From: Parasponia andersonii
Taxonomy: Eukaryota; Streptophyta; Magnoliopsida; Rosales; Cannabaceae
DNA: 64,000 nt
NCBI GenBank assembly: GCA_002914805.1
Contig: JXTB01000017.1
Coordinates: 1,844,696 to 1,908,695 of the forward strand
Direction: 5' to 3'
Every line of letters starts with the position of its first letter. Positions within the stretch are counted from its first letter, which is position 1. Below are positions 23,241 through 35,618 of the stretch, one piece after another. The translations under genes were made by a program, and so were the position numbers. Below the pieces are notes generated by a model. It had not been told where the DNA came from. It saw only the letters and a list, made by a program, of their open reading frames with translations, and searched no databases.

Positions 23241-25608
23241 TGTCAGGACCTGAGGCCGGGATCAATGACAGAATGAGTATTTCATAAATTAGAAATACTA
23301 AAAAGAACTAAATAAAAAGACTCAATTCATTCAAAATTTTTCCTCGGGTACTCTAACCTTTCCAAAATTGGCCTCAAAAAAATATTTAAATGAAAATAAA
23401 GTCTCACAGTTATGTGTCACTCATTTAACATAGACTATATATTAAACAATTATTTTAATAGTCGTACATCACAAATCATCTCATACTCAAACTCAAACAT
23501 AAGTAATACAAACCATGTCCAAATTTCATATTCTAATTCTAAAGTTTAATGAAATACAAATTCCTACTGAAATTTAAATATTTCACAAGTCTCGTAGGAA
23601 TTTACCAAATTATAAATAACTAGTTGTTCTGCAAATGTCTCAATTTATCTCTTCTGATCCAAATTACACTGAGTGTCACCTGAAGGGAGGAAAGGGGTGA
23701 GCTAATACCCAGTAGAGAATCAATTACAAGTTCCTACATATATATAAAATATACTCATGTTGAAGGTCCTGCATGGTTAGTATTCCATTCAAAATAGTCC
23801 ACCAAACTCAAGTAAAAATCATAGTCCAATGGTCAAACATTTCAAACCATTGTAACATCCATCAAAACCAGTACATATCCATTCAAACTAACATATATCC
23901 ATGTATGCAATCATGATGTCTAAAGTGTCCTAATGGATCACTCGTAAGTTCGAGCCACCAAAAGAGGCGCCGTAAGTCCGATCACCCGATGTGGGACATC
24001 GTATGTCCGATCACCCAATGTAGGGTATCGTAAGTTCGATCACCCAATGTAGGGCATCGTAAGTCCGATCACCCAATGTAAGCATCGTAAGTCCGATCAC
24101 CCAGTATAGGGCATCGTAAGTCCGATCACCCAGTGTAGGGCATTGTAAGTCCGATCACCCAATGTAGGGCATCATAAGTCCGATCACCCAATATAGGGCT
24201 TCGTAAGTGTGTGAATGTATGCGAATGTTTCATAATTGACAAAATAAAGATATGCACTATTTCCACAAAATCTCAAAATAACCACGTAGTAGTCTGTAAT
24301 CAAATCACTTCCAGTTCTCAAAACTGAGTTCTCAAACCATTTTGGATTTTCTAAAAATTTCGGCATTACAACAGCTATTTTCTATCAAAACCCAAAAATC
24401 CAATTTCTTGCAGAAATCAATCCAAAATAGTATATATGACACGTCAACCAGTGTGACATATCTCCCAGATAGTTTATATCTTAAATCAGATCAAAAATGG
24501 ATATAAACACAATTTTTATAAATTATTTCATGAAATTCTATATTTATTGAAAATATTTAAGATTCATAAATTAAATTAGTTTTTGAATCAAGTAATCGAA
24601 TCCCTACCTCTATCGAGCTCATTACAAGGCTATGGAGAAAGTTTGGCGTTGTTTCGGTATCGTTTGGAAGAGCGGACGTCATTTTGGAAACTTTGGTTTC
24701 TTGGTTTGAAAACTTGATTTTCAAACAGAGCTTCGAATCACGCAACGAACTTTACAACCGAATTTAGAGCATCCAAAAACCCTAGGTTAGACATATAATT
24801 TGTCAAATTTGGATGCGGGCCCCATGACACGTAAATCGAGGCAAATTTGAGCCGTCAGATTTCGTTTTTTGGGCCCGTTTCAGAATATAGTCAATATATA
24901 TCTCATTTTTACCATTTTCAATGTAGATTCCAAAAATGATATCAGTTTTAAAATCTAACGGTCCGATCGAAAACTCAATTTCAAAACCAATTACACACAA
25001 AATTGTCCAACGAAATTAAAATCAAACGGAGCAAAATCGAGACACGAGGTACCTACCATCAGATTGCCCATGAGGCAAATCCACGGTGACCAGTTTCGCG
25101 GCGAACGGTGGCCGGAATCGGCTCCGGCAAAGAAAAGTAGCCGTGGCATTTTTTGCATTTTTCTAGCGGTCGGCGGCTCTGACGGGGCTGATCCTGGCGG
25201 TGGATGCTTCGTCCGGCAGCTGGGCGTCGATGCCAGGTGGTGGCGCAGGGCAACGATGGCCGGAGGTGGCTCAACGGAGCTTCGCCGGAAATCACCTTGT
25301 GATTTTTCTCTTGGGACTAAATCGAAAAAGAAAGGAAAAATGGAGGGATTTATGGGCAATTTTCGTAACTGTAGCACCAGTGTCAACTTTTAGTTAATTG
25401 GGCACTATTTTGCTTATTTGCACTTGGACCCAGTTTTCTGAAAATCTTCTCAAAAATACCCTTGAATAATTACAATTTAACCCCAATTTTCAACTTTTCT
25501 TACATTTTTGCCCAAATGAACCTAGACCCAAACTCATCCAAATTCTTTTTTCTTTTTTTTTTGGGTCAATAGACCAATTTGCCCTTACAATTATTATGGG
25601 ATTTCACA
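23241..25608 (-). repeat. 3' LTR of the gypsy fossil (2368 bp)
   Basis: On the minus strand it starts TGTGAAATCCC, directly after the gypsy phrase TTTCGGGGCGAAATTC and a purine tract, and ends ...CTCAGGTCCTGACA. It contains a GC-rich leader region near 25060-25300 and a 29-bp tandem array at 23960-24205. The open frames in the GC-rich patch are not genes. Confidence 0.85.
23960..24205 (-). repeat. 29-bp tandem array inside the LTR
   Basis: Eight consecutive copies of a unit like CGTAAGTCCGATCACCCAAT followed by GTAGGGCAT occur, with a few base changes between copies. There are no spacers of unrelated sequence, so this is a minisatellite and not a CRISPR array. Comparable arrays are common in Tekay/Del LTRs. 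Confidence 0.9.
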
Positions 25609-28600
25609 TGCTTCCCTCCTTAAATGAATTTCGCCCCGAAATTCAAGTATAAGGCATACACTCAAAGTACAACTTCAAGTTGAAAATTAAACAAGTGAGG
25701 GTATTTTTCATATATCTCTGTCTCGAGTTCCCAAGTGGTTTCCTCTTTAATTCGAAAGAATTTTGACAAGTAGAATTTCTCTATTGCGAAGCATTTTGAG
25801 TTCTCTTCCCATTATTCAAATTGGTTACTCTTCATAAATAACATCCTCTTGAATTGGTATCTCCACGTATTGAATTACATGAGATGGGTCAGGAACATAT
25901 TTCTTCAGCATTGAAACATAAAAGACATTGTACACATGGCCCAATTGTGGTGGTAAGTCCAATCGATATGCTACTAGCCCAATTCTTGCAGTAATCATAA
26001 ATGGCCCAATATATCTTGGAGCTAACTTTCCTTTAACTCCAAATCTAGTAACTCCGCATCTCGGTATAACCTTTAGAAACATCTGGTCACCAACGTCAAA
26101 CTCTATTTCTGGTCTCAAGGGGTCTGCATTACTCTTATGACGACTCTGAACAACCTTAAGTCGGTCTCTTATCATATTGATCTTATCAGTAGTCTCTTGT
26201 ATCAATTCTGTCCCAAGAGCAACTTGCTCCTCTATGTTAGCCCAACACAAGGGCGACCTATATGGTCTACCATATAATACCTCATATAGAGTCATACCCA
26301 AACTGGTTTGGTAGCTATTATTGTATGTAAACTCCACTAATGACAAATGATCGTCCCAGATTCCACCAAGGTCCAGTATACATGAGCGAAGCATATCCTC
26401 TAGAGTTTGAATTGTTCTCTCAGATTGGCCATCTGTCTGTGGGTGATGAGCTGTACTAAGATTTAGTTATGTTCCCAAAACTTTCTGTAAAGCTCTCCAA
26501 AACTTGGATGTAAATCTTGGATCTCTATCAGAAACTATGCTGGAAGGCACTCTATGTAAACGAACAATGTGATCCACATAAAGACGACTAAGTTTGTTGA
26601 GAGAAAAATCAATTCGAATCGGTATAAAATGAGCAGTTTTAGTCATTCAATCAACAACTACCAAATTGCATCATTTTTCCTTTGAGTTCTCGGTAATCCT
26701 GTTACAAAATCATAGTGATCTTATCCCATTTTCATTCTGGAATAGGCAATGGTTGAAGTAATCTAACTAGTCTTTGATGTTCTGCTTTTACTTGCTGACA
26801 GATTATACACTTAGCTACAAAAGTAGCTACGTCTCATTTCATATCTTTCCACTAATGCTGTCTCTTTAAGTCATGGTACATCTTAGTACTACCGGGATAT
26901 ACCGCATACTTAGATTTGTGAGCTTCAGTCAAGATAGTCTCTCAAAGGTGTGGATTATTAGCTACAGCTAACCTTTCATTGAATAGTACAAATCCTTCTC
27001 TATTAGTACTCCAACTATCTAGTTGTTCACCATTTTGAATTTGGCTCCAGATTTTCTTTAATTCTTGATCTTGCCATTGGCTTTGTTGAGCTATCTGAAG
27101 AAAGCAAGGAGTAGCTACTATATTGCTAACACAAGCAATATTGTTTTTCTCGGAATACTCCAAATTATAATCCCCAATAGTGACTGAATTTTTCCACTTT
27201 TCAAGTATCAAAGAAGCAAGTATACCATGAGATTTACGGCTCAAGGCATCTACTACCACATTTGCCTTTCCAGGATGATACTGAAGATTGAAATCATAAT
27301 CCTCCATATACTCGATCCATCTTCTCTATCTCAAATTCAAGTCTCATTGACTGAAGAGATATTTTAAACTCTTGTGATTGGAGTAAATATCAAACTTAAC
27401 ACTATAAAAGTGACATCTCCAAATCTTGAGAGCAAATATTATATATGCCAATTCTAGATCATGAGCAGGATAGTTTTTTTCATGACGTTTCAATTAATGA
27501 GATGCATAAGCTACAACCTGGCCATTTTGTATTAAAACACATCCCAATCCCAAACCAGAAGCATTAGTGTACACCACATATGGTTCACCATTTTCTATCG
27601 CATCTCGCCACTCTTTACTTTATGTAGCTTCATCAAAGCTTAATGGTTCACAATCAGCAAGGAGGCAAAAGAGAGTCAGGTCATTTTAATTCTCAGTCGC
27701 CTCATATATCTCTTGTAAACTCTTTAATCTTGGTATCCTTTCACTTGAACTGCTACTTAAAGATGATCCTAATATTGTTTCTTGATGAGTTCTTGCCATT
27801 GGTGAAGTATGTGGGGTGACAGGCTCTTGTAGTTCTTCTCTTACTTACTCCATTCTTTGTTGCTCGCTTTCTTTTTCAATGTATGGTAGGAAGTCATAAT
27901 TTCCCTCTTATGTGTGCCATTCCCAGGTGCTTTCTTCGTCAAACTCCACATCGCGACTAATAATAGTCTTGTCATTGCTTGGATTATAGAGCTTGTAGCC
28001 TTTTGAGTTAGAGTCGTAGTTGATGAAGACAAACTTTTCACTTTTATCATCGAGCTTAGTTCTCTTTTCATCAGGCACGTGAGCATAAGCTATACTTCCA
28101 AACACTTTTAGGTGAGAGATTCCAGGCTTTCTTCTGCTCCAAGCTTCTTGTGGTGTCTTTCTCCATACGCTTCTTATTGAAGAATGATTTGACAGATAAA
28201 CTATACAAGCTACAGCTTCAGCCTAAACCTCCTTTGGCATTCTTTTGCTATTGAGCATGCTTTTGGCTATGTCTAAGATTGTTCTATTCTTCCTTTATGT
28301 GGCACTATTCTGTTGGGGAGATCTTGGTACTGTTAAAGGATGGCGGATGCCGTTGTCTTTACAATAATTCTGAAACTCGTGGGATCTGAATTCTCCTCCT
28401 CTATCAGATCTCATTGTCTTGATAATTCAACCACTTTCCTTTTCAACAAGTGCCTTAAACTTCTTGAATTTTTCGAACATTTCTGATTTCTCCTTCAAGA
28501 AATATACCCAGGTCTTTCTTGAAAAATCATCGATAAAGAGGAGAAAGTAGTTACTCTTACCAAGAGAGCTTGGTCTTATTGGACCACACACATCGGTATG

Positions 28601-30668
28601 TATGAGCTCAAGTGGTTTATGGGCTCGGGAACTCGATTCTCTTGGAAAGCATTTTCTAAATTGCTTTCCCAATAAGCATCCTCCACATAATTGGTCAAGT
28701 TGACTGATAAAGGGTAGACCTCAAACCATCTCCTTCTTTGCTAGTAATTCTAGGCTACCAAAATTGAGATGTCCAAACCTTCAGTACCAAAGCCATGATG
28801 AATCTTTATAGCAAGCCTTTAGACATTTTGCTATGTCATTTTGAATGTGTGACAAGAATATTCTATTTCTTGTCATTGGCACTTTGGTGATTAACTTGTT
28901 TCTGTTGTCTATTAAAGAAAGACTATTTTCTTTCATGTCAATATCATAGCCTTTCTCTAAGAGTTGGCCAAGACTCAAGATTACTTCATGTTAGGCACAT
29001 AGTAAACGTTTGGAATAAATTGATGTTCTCCATTTCTCAAGCATATGAGAATTTTACCTTTGCCCTTTACTACTGTCTAAGAATCATCTCCAAATGAAAC
29101 ATTCCCAGTCACCAACTCGTCAAACTCTATGAACATATCTCTTCTTCCACACATATGATTACTTGCTTCGTTGTCATTTTCTTGGTACCCATTGGTCTCC
29201 TTGCTTACTAACAACAACACATCTTCCTCTTGTCTTTTATTTTCAGCATAGTTGGCTCTTTCTTGCACTTTCTTGGAGCTCTATATTCAGAAGCATAATG
29301 ACCATATCTCTAAAAGTTGTGACACTTGATTTGGGACTTGTCATGCCAACGCTGTGGGTTACCTCTTCCATGACCTCTTGTCAAACTTTCTCGTCTATCT
29401 TCATTTTCATAATTGTTGTTGAAGCATCCTCTTCCTCCTCTTCCACATCCACAACCTCTTCCTTGGCCACGACCTCTTCCACATCCTCTTCTATTACCGG
29501 AATCTTCTTCTTTCTCTTGGAGTTGAGTCTTAAGAAGCTTCTCATTGAAATTTTACATCTTCTTTTTCTTTTCTTCGTAGGCTTGCAAGGAACCCAAGAG
29601 TTGTTCTATCGTCATGGCTCCTAAGTCTTTGGTTTCTTCAATGATAGTAATAATATTCTCAAATTTTGAATCTAATGATCGAAGAATCTTTTCCATGATC
29701 GTAACATTTTCTAATTTCTCACTATTTCTCTTCATTTGATCAGAAATGGTTAGAACTCTGGAAAAGTAGTTAGAAACTGACTCAGTCTCTGTCATATGTA
29801 AAAAAATCAAACTCTCTTCTTAGAGTTTGAAGGCGGACCTTTTTGACCTTTTCTTCTCCCTTGTATGAAATTTGAAATTTCTCCCATGCTTCCTTAGTGG
29901 ATGTTGCACTTGAGATTCTCTCAAACCCATCGTCATCTAAGGCCTAGTAGATGAGGAAGAGAGCTTTTTTGTCTCTTTTTTTTGAATCTTTTAAACTATC
30001 TTTCTATATTGAAGATAGTGTTGCCTCATTACTTGGCTCTTCGTAGCCTTTCTCTACTACTTCCCAAACATCATATTCTCCAAGGAGGACTTTCATTTTG
30101 ATAGTCTAATTATCAAAGTTGCTGCCTTGAAGTGGTGGAACTTGAAGAGATGCTAGACTGCCAGTAGCTATAACTTTTAACAAAGTGAGTTTTTGGAAAT
30201 TTCAACTACACGAATAGATTCAGAAAGTCAAAAAACCTTAAGATTGACTTGTATATCAACTTGGTCAAAGTCAGTGCTCAGTCAACAGTCAACCTCGGTC
30301 AGTAGGTTTGTCAATGGCTCTGACGGCTTAGTCAACAGCGCGGTCAAATGAATCTGATGGCTTGGTCAATGGCTCTAATGGCTCTGATGGTTTAGTCAAC
30401 GGCTCTGACTCGGCTCAACTTAGTTTGTTGACTTAGTTTATGGTAGCAAACTTTCGACGACTTGTTCAGACTCGTTCGAACTCCGATTTGGCTAATTCTT
30501 ATGGCAGCATATTCATCTCGTCGAGCTCTTCGATTTGATATATAGTAGTAGTATGTTTGGAATAAATAGCTAATACTCTCAATCTCAATAATTCTTTTCT
30601 GATGTGGAAGATCAGTCAAAGCTGCAACCACAGAGCATACTTAGAATTTTAAGAGAACTCATAACCTT

Positions 30669-30680
30669 GCTCTGATACCA
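30669..30680 (-). promoter_or_regulatory. Primer-binding site of the copia fossil
   Basis: TGGTATCAGAGC on the minus strand, three bases inside the 5' LTR, is complementary to the 3' end of plant initiator Met-tRNA. Confidence 0.9.
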
Positions 30681-30683
30681 CTT

Positions 30684-31067
30684 TGTTGGAAATAGGGGGG
30701 TTTTTAAGACTAGAAATGCTAGAAAGGCTAAAAAGGCTAAGGAAGAAACTAGAAAGAATTTTGGTAGAAGAGAAGAACTTGTATTATTAGTTAAATTGTT
30801 TCTATTTTACTTGATGCAAAATAGGGGGAGGAGAACTCTATTTATATATTTCAAGGATGATTCTAAATACTCCATATAACCTCTATCACCTAATTAATTA
30901 TACAAACTATAAGAGTAATCTAGCAGATACAAGAATACTCTAAACACTTGGATATTAAACTATGGGTTATTAGACACACACATCACCAAAATAAGTCTAA
31001 CTCATAACATAAGCTTAAATAACTAAATTATGGTCCAATGGGTTACAAAATAGGTTTATTTCTAACA
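30684..31067 (-). repeat. 5' LTR of the copia fossil (384 bp)
   Basis: On the minus strand it starts TGTTAGAAATAAACC and ends ...CCCCCTATTTCCAACA. A TATATAAATAG-like promoter phrase lies near 30840. Kinase-gene sequence begins directly beyond its outer end, at about 31068-31071. Confidence 0.88.
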
Positions 31068-34000
31068 TCTAGTTGGTCGTTTGTTTAGGCTGCAACATCT
31101 CAATCTAATTTACAACATGTTGGAAGGTAATATTGAGCTATTGCTCGAAACTTAGGATCTTAAGACTTGGAAATAACAAACTTACTGGAATGATTCCCTC
31201 GGAGCTTGGCTCTTTGGCGATGCTTCATCAAAACAATCTCCCAGCAGGCATCCTAACTTCATTGGGAAACATTTCATCACTTGCTCTATTTTCAGTAGGA
31301 TACAGAAATTTGTTGGGGACTGTTCCTAATGAGTTAGGCAGACTAAAAAGCTTAATTATATTTGTAATAGGGCCTAATACTCTGTCTGGTACTGTCCCCT
31401 CCTCCCTTTACAACATATCTTCTATGCGCGTATTCTCAATTGTTGAAAACCAGCTTGAAGGGACTCTTCCTCCCAACATAGGCTTGACGCTCCCTAATCT
31501 CCAAGAATTTTACACTGGTATTAATGACTTCTCTAGGATGATTCGAGAGTCCTTTTGGAATGCTTCTAGGCTTCAAATAATTGATATTGCCATGAATAAT
31601 TTCTACGGACAAGTTCCAGCTGGTTTGGGAAATCTTCCAGATCTCAAGCATCTCGGATTAGTCTCTAAAAGTTTAGGAAATTATTCAGCAAATAGCTTGA
31701 ATTTTATGGCATCTTTAACAAATTGTAGCCAACTGGAAAGATTGGGCTTGAGCTATAACAGTTTTGGAGGTGTTCTACCCCACTCTGTAGCCAATTTGTC
31801 AACTCGACTCACTAAATTATTTCTTGGAGACAATCAAATATTTGGAAACATTCCTGCCACAATAGAAAACTTAGAGAACTTAATCATCTTGACCATATGG
31901 GGTAATCGATTCACGGGTGTCATTCCAGCCTCTTTGGGGAAGTTAACAAAATTTGCAAGTTTTGCACATGCATAAGAACAAGTTATCAGGAAAGATTCCT
32001 TCATCCATTGGAAACCTCACTCAATTATCCGAACTTAGTCCAGGGCTTAACAGGTTAGAAGGAAATATTCCTCCAAGCATTGCAAACTGCCAAAATCTGC
32101 AGTATCTTGTGCTTTCAAACAACATCCTGCGTGGAGCTATACCCAAAGAGGTTTTGGGTATTTTCTCATATGTTGTACTTGACTTTTCAAGAAACTTATT
32201 GACAGGCAGCCTACCTGTTGAAGTGGGTAAGCTAAAGCAAATAAATGAACTCGATCTTTTCGAAAACAGCCTGACTGGTGAGATCTCAGAAACTATTGGC
32301 GATTGTGAAAGTCTTGAACACCTTTATCTACAAGGGAATATGTTTGAAGGAAATCTGCCTTCTGCTTTATCTTCTTTAAGAAGTCTTCAGCACTAGGATG
32401 TTTCTCCAAATAACTTGACTGGAGAAATTCCAAAAAATTTACAGAAACTTAGGTTTTTGATATACTTAAATCTTTCTTTCAATAAATTAGAGGGAAAAGT
32501 ACCAAAAGAAGGCATCTTTAAGAACACAGGTGCAATATCATTGGTTGGAAATACTAAGCTTTGTGACGGTATACCGAAATTGCAGCTTCCACCATGTCCC
32601 AGCGGAGCAGCCAAACAACAAGGAAAGACCAGCCGTCTAAAAATAACAATCATTACAGTTTGTGTTGTGGCATTTTCCATTCTGTTTTTATCAGTTGTTA
32701 CATTTTATGAAAGGAGGAAACCAATGAAGAAATCTTCTTCTGCACTCTCAACAATCAACTTTCTTTTCAAGGTTTCATACAAGAGTCTCTATCAGGCTAC
32801 TGACGGATTCTCTCCAAGCATGTTGATTGGAACAGGAAGTTTTGGTTCTGTATATAAAGGTATTCCTGATCAAGATGAAAATCCAATTGCTGTAAAGGTC
32901 CTGAATCTTCAGCAGAAAGGAGCTTCCAAGAGCTTCATTGCTGAATGCAATGCTTTGAGAAATATCAGGCACCGAAATCTTGTTAAGATCTTTACAAGTT
33001 GTTCAAGCATGGATAATAATGGAAATGATTTCAAGGCTTTAGTTCTTGAGTATATGTCAAATGGAAGCCTAGAGAAGTGGTTGCATATGATAACAGACAA
33101 GGAAAACGATTCAATGAGTTTGAATCTTATTCAAAGACTACATATCGCCACTGATGTGGCATGTGCAGTACACTATATTCATGACTATTGTGACCAAACA
33201 ATCATTCACTGTGACTTGAAGCCTAGTAATGTTCTTCTTGATAACGAAATGATTGCCCATGTAGGTGATTTCGGCCTAGCAAGTCTGATGGCAAACACCA
33301 ATGGGCTTTCTGGAAGCCAAACTAGCACAATTGGAATTAGGGGAACTATTGGTTATGCCCCTCCAGGTAAACAACCAACTTTTTCTTTTGTTTCTACTGA
33401 ACTTTTGCTAATGTATTTACGTAGTGGGAAATAATCTTGAGAAAAAAAAAAATTCATAACAGTCTAAATGCATGCTTAAATAAGAAAACTAATTAATCCA
33501 TCGATATTTACCATGCAAGTAATTACTTTAGGGAAAATGCGTTAAAGAGAACCAGAATTGAGAAATGACTACTATCTTTTGAAAGATGATAATGATGTCA
33601 TTTGGACGAATATGATACCCAGCTCCTATATCATTCTCGCTCATTCTTTCCTCTCTTGTAATATTCAACAAAATTCAATGTTAATTCTGCAATGTCTTTT
33701 TCCCTTAATAAAACTTGCAATATCCCTACATTATCTTTTATATCTTAATTATTATATCTATTTAGCAATCAAGAGGCCATAAATTTATTCCTGTGATGAG
33801 CTGCAGAGTATGCAATGGGTGGTGAGCCATCAAAACAGGGGGATGTGTATAGCTATGGGATCCTTATATTCGAGATGTTCACGGGAAAGAGGCCCGTTGA
33901 TGAAATGTTCAAAGATGATTTCAATCTCCATAACTTCGTTAAGTTGGCATTGCCAGAAAGACTTCTTCAAATAGTTGACTCATCTCTTCTCCCTAGAGAA

Positions 34001-34264
34001 GCCGAAGAAATTACAATGAGAGAAGAAGATGGAAGAAGATACAGCAACAATGTAGGCATGGAGATTGAATTGGAAGAAGGAAACATTAATATTGAGAACC
34101 CAGACCAGATAAGCACTCATCTGCAGAAGTGCTTGGCTTCAGTCCTCAAGAATGGACTTGCATGTTCAGCGGAATCGCCAAATGAAAGAATGAACATGGG
34201 AGATGTCATCAATGAGCTACAGCGTATGCGAAATGCTTATCTGGGTTTTGGGAGTCACTGGTAG
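31068..34264 (+). pseudogene. LRR receptor kinase class XII pseudogene, 5'-truncated paralogue
   Basis: This is homologous to the intact gene at 18169-22051; in the stretch around the glycine loop about 90% of bases agree by eye. Exon 1 remnant about 31071-33366, intron 33367-33806 (GTAAAC...CTGCAG), exon 2 33807-34264. Signal peptide, LRRNT and roughly the first 130 codons are missing, because the gene starts at the copia LTR. In the LRR part there is an 11-bp deletion near 31130 (frame change), a 15-bp in-frame loss near 31225, one extra A in the run at 31948-31951 (frame change), and a Leu codon turned to TAG at 32394-32396. Downstream, the last LRRs, transmembrane helix and the whole kinase remain open (32415 to the splice site), with GTGSFGSVYKG, HCDLKPSN (non-RD) and DFGLA. 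Exon 2 has a Glu-rich insertion absent from the intact copy. A promoterless kinase fragment might still be transcribed, but no receptor can be made. Confidence 0.93.
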
Positions 34265-34830
34265 AGATGAAGAACCAGCTTAGTAGTAGGTACTGCCACA
34301 TACCTTTACTTGTACCACTTGGTAATTTTTCAAGCATCACACTTGACCAAAACAGAGAAGTGCAACATAATATTAGCAATGATTCTGCATCTACTAGAAA
34401 GTATATAGTCCAAGACTATAATGAATATGATCTAAATTGAAATCAAAGATGTTCTCTCCATTGAAGAACTTCTTTCAGTTTGTCTACCATGCTAGTTTCC
34501 TTTTCTTACTGCCTTAACTAAAATAGAAAACGATGATAGAATTATGTTTGAAAACAGGGGCTCGAAGCTTTCTGATAAGAAGAAATCAGACAACGGAGAT
34601 TTTCTTTTGTGGGGTTCCTTTGTTGATAATTAGTTTTAGCATTTGTAGCGTGCCAAGTCTTATCTATAGTTTAATTTCTCTTCTTTTACTAACAGTTCAA
34701 CGGACGCTTGTTGATTATTCTCTTGATTTTCTCCTCTTCGGCTGTAAATGTCCTATAGATGTGTGTTGAATAAGCACATACCCCATCTGTAATGTTGGAC
34801 TGGTTTCACTTTACTATATGTATTTATAAA
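34265..34830 (+). other. 3' flank of the pseudogene, homologous to that of the intact gene
   Basis: It matches the 22440-22760 block (CTCGAAGC..., ...TCTTATCTATAGTTT, ...TTGAATAAGCACATA). This shows that the duplicated unit included the 3' flank. The reading frame at 34533-34769 is incidental. Confidence 0.6.
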
Positions 34831-35618
34831 GTAAACACATCAACACCTTTAAGATTGAGAATTACCGAGGAGCATTATAACTATTTTAAAATCTAGACTA
34901 GTTTATCAATTCCATATTTTCCAAATTTTGTACTTCTGGATCTGGTAGATGATGGAGTGGACAAGCGTTGTATTAGTTCGGTTGTACAGTACAAGCCATA
35001 GTTGTTTTGGAGATAAGTTTTTTTGTTTTTTTTTTTGTTTTGGGAAATGTTGGAGATAAGTTTTTATTCTTTGAATTGGATTGTTTTTTTTTTTTTTTTG
35101 GAAGATAAAGAGGTATATTGCTTCTATTTTCATATGATTGCAATGTGAATATTATTATTGTAACACTTATGATACATTTTTATTCTCTGTTTTCTTTTTA
35201 AATAAACAAAAATTTCTAAATTCTTTGTGAAAACATGCTTAGTGACATTGCTTTTGTATTCTTTTTAAAATAATTGTAAACAAAATTTTTAAAAACAACG
35301 AAGCTAGAATTTTTCAATTCAAACTTTTTTTTTGTAAAGGTAAACCCAGAAAGTGGTATTTTTCTAAATAAATTTATTAAAGTGATATTTTGTAAATAAA
35401 GTTTTCAAAAGTGAAATCTTTCTAAGTAAATTTTTAAAATAGTTTTCTATAAATGATGTTTTTCTAAGTAAAATTTTAGAAATAACATTTTTCTAAACAA
35501 GTTTTTTGAAATAATATTTTTTTTTAGATCTTATAGCAAAATAACTGAATTTTGGACCCAATTTAAGTAAATGTTCATTTTTCAACTGCTATAGCAAAAT
35601 GTCTAGTATATATGTTTG
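34831..35618. other. AT-rich intergenic stretch with a short degenerate repeat
   Basis: T-runs occur near 35015-35095. Between about 35335 and 35530 a unit of about 35-45 bp (TTTTTCTAAATAAATTTTT..., with variants) recurs five or six times. No gene was seen. Confidence 0.55.

Larger units (their letters stand above)
23241..27595 (-). mobile_element. Ty3/gypsy (Tekay-like) fossil, 3' part only
   Basis: Minus orientation. The 3' LTR occupies 23241-25608. Upstream of it on the minus strand are the chromodomain/integrase C-terminal part (25825-26394, with ...[20 protein letters not shown]...), the integrase core (about 26400-26940) and RNase H (about 26942-27595, with ...[16 protein letters not shown]...). 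No gypsy reverse transcriptase, protease, gag or 5' LTR is present: at about 27595 the sequence passes directly into a copia element of the same orientation. Incomplete and broken, with several disruptions. Age cannot be read because only one LTR is present. Confidence 0.85.
27595..31067 (-). mobile_element. Ty1/copia fossil, 5' part only
   Basis: Minus orientation. The 5' LTR is at 30684-31067, followed by a primer-binding site, gag (UBN2-type, about 29550-30150, with ...[22 protein letters not shown]...), a zinc knuckle region near 29300-29480, the GAG-pre-integrase domain (28781-28978), integrase (28427-28672, ...LELIHTDVCGPI...), and the region leading into reverse transcriptase, which ends near 27595. 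The rest of reverse transcriptase, RNase H and the 3' LTR are absent; the gypsy fossil begins there. The element is inserted in the LRR exon of the receptor-kinase pseudogene. Broken, with roughly ten disruptions or more. Age is unknown because one LTR is missing. Confidence 0.85.

Noticed and set aside
23960-24205. Regular 29-bp repeats that look like a CRISPR array
   Set aside because: There are no unique spacers between units and the sequence is a plant LTR; it is a tandem minisatellite.
25064-25393. Overlapping ORFs on both strands in a GC-rich patch
   Set aside because: The patch lies inside the LTR at 23241-25608, has counterparts in the related LTR near 2150-2350, and shows no protein motif.
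29163-29624. Plus-strand ORF of 153 codons rich in Ser/Thr/Leu
   Set aside because: It is antisense to the copia gag zinc-knuckle region and arises from its Arg/Gly/Lys/Glu-rich codons.
34533-34769. Plus-strand ORF of 78 codons after the kinase pseudogene
   Set aside because: It lies in the conserved 3' flank; the matching block behind the intact gene is not open in the same way, so it is non-coding.
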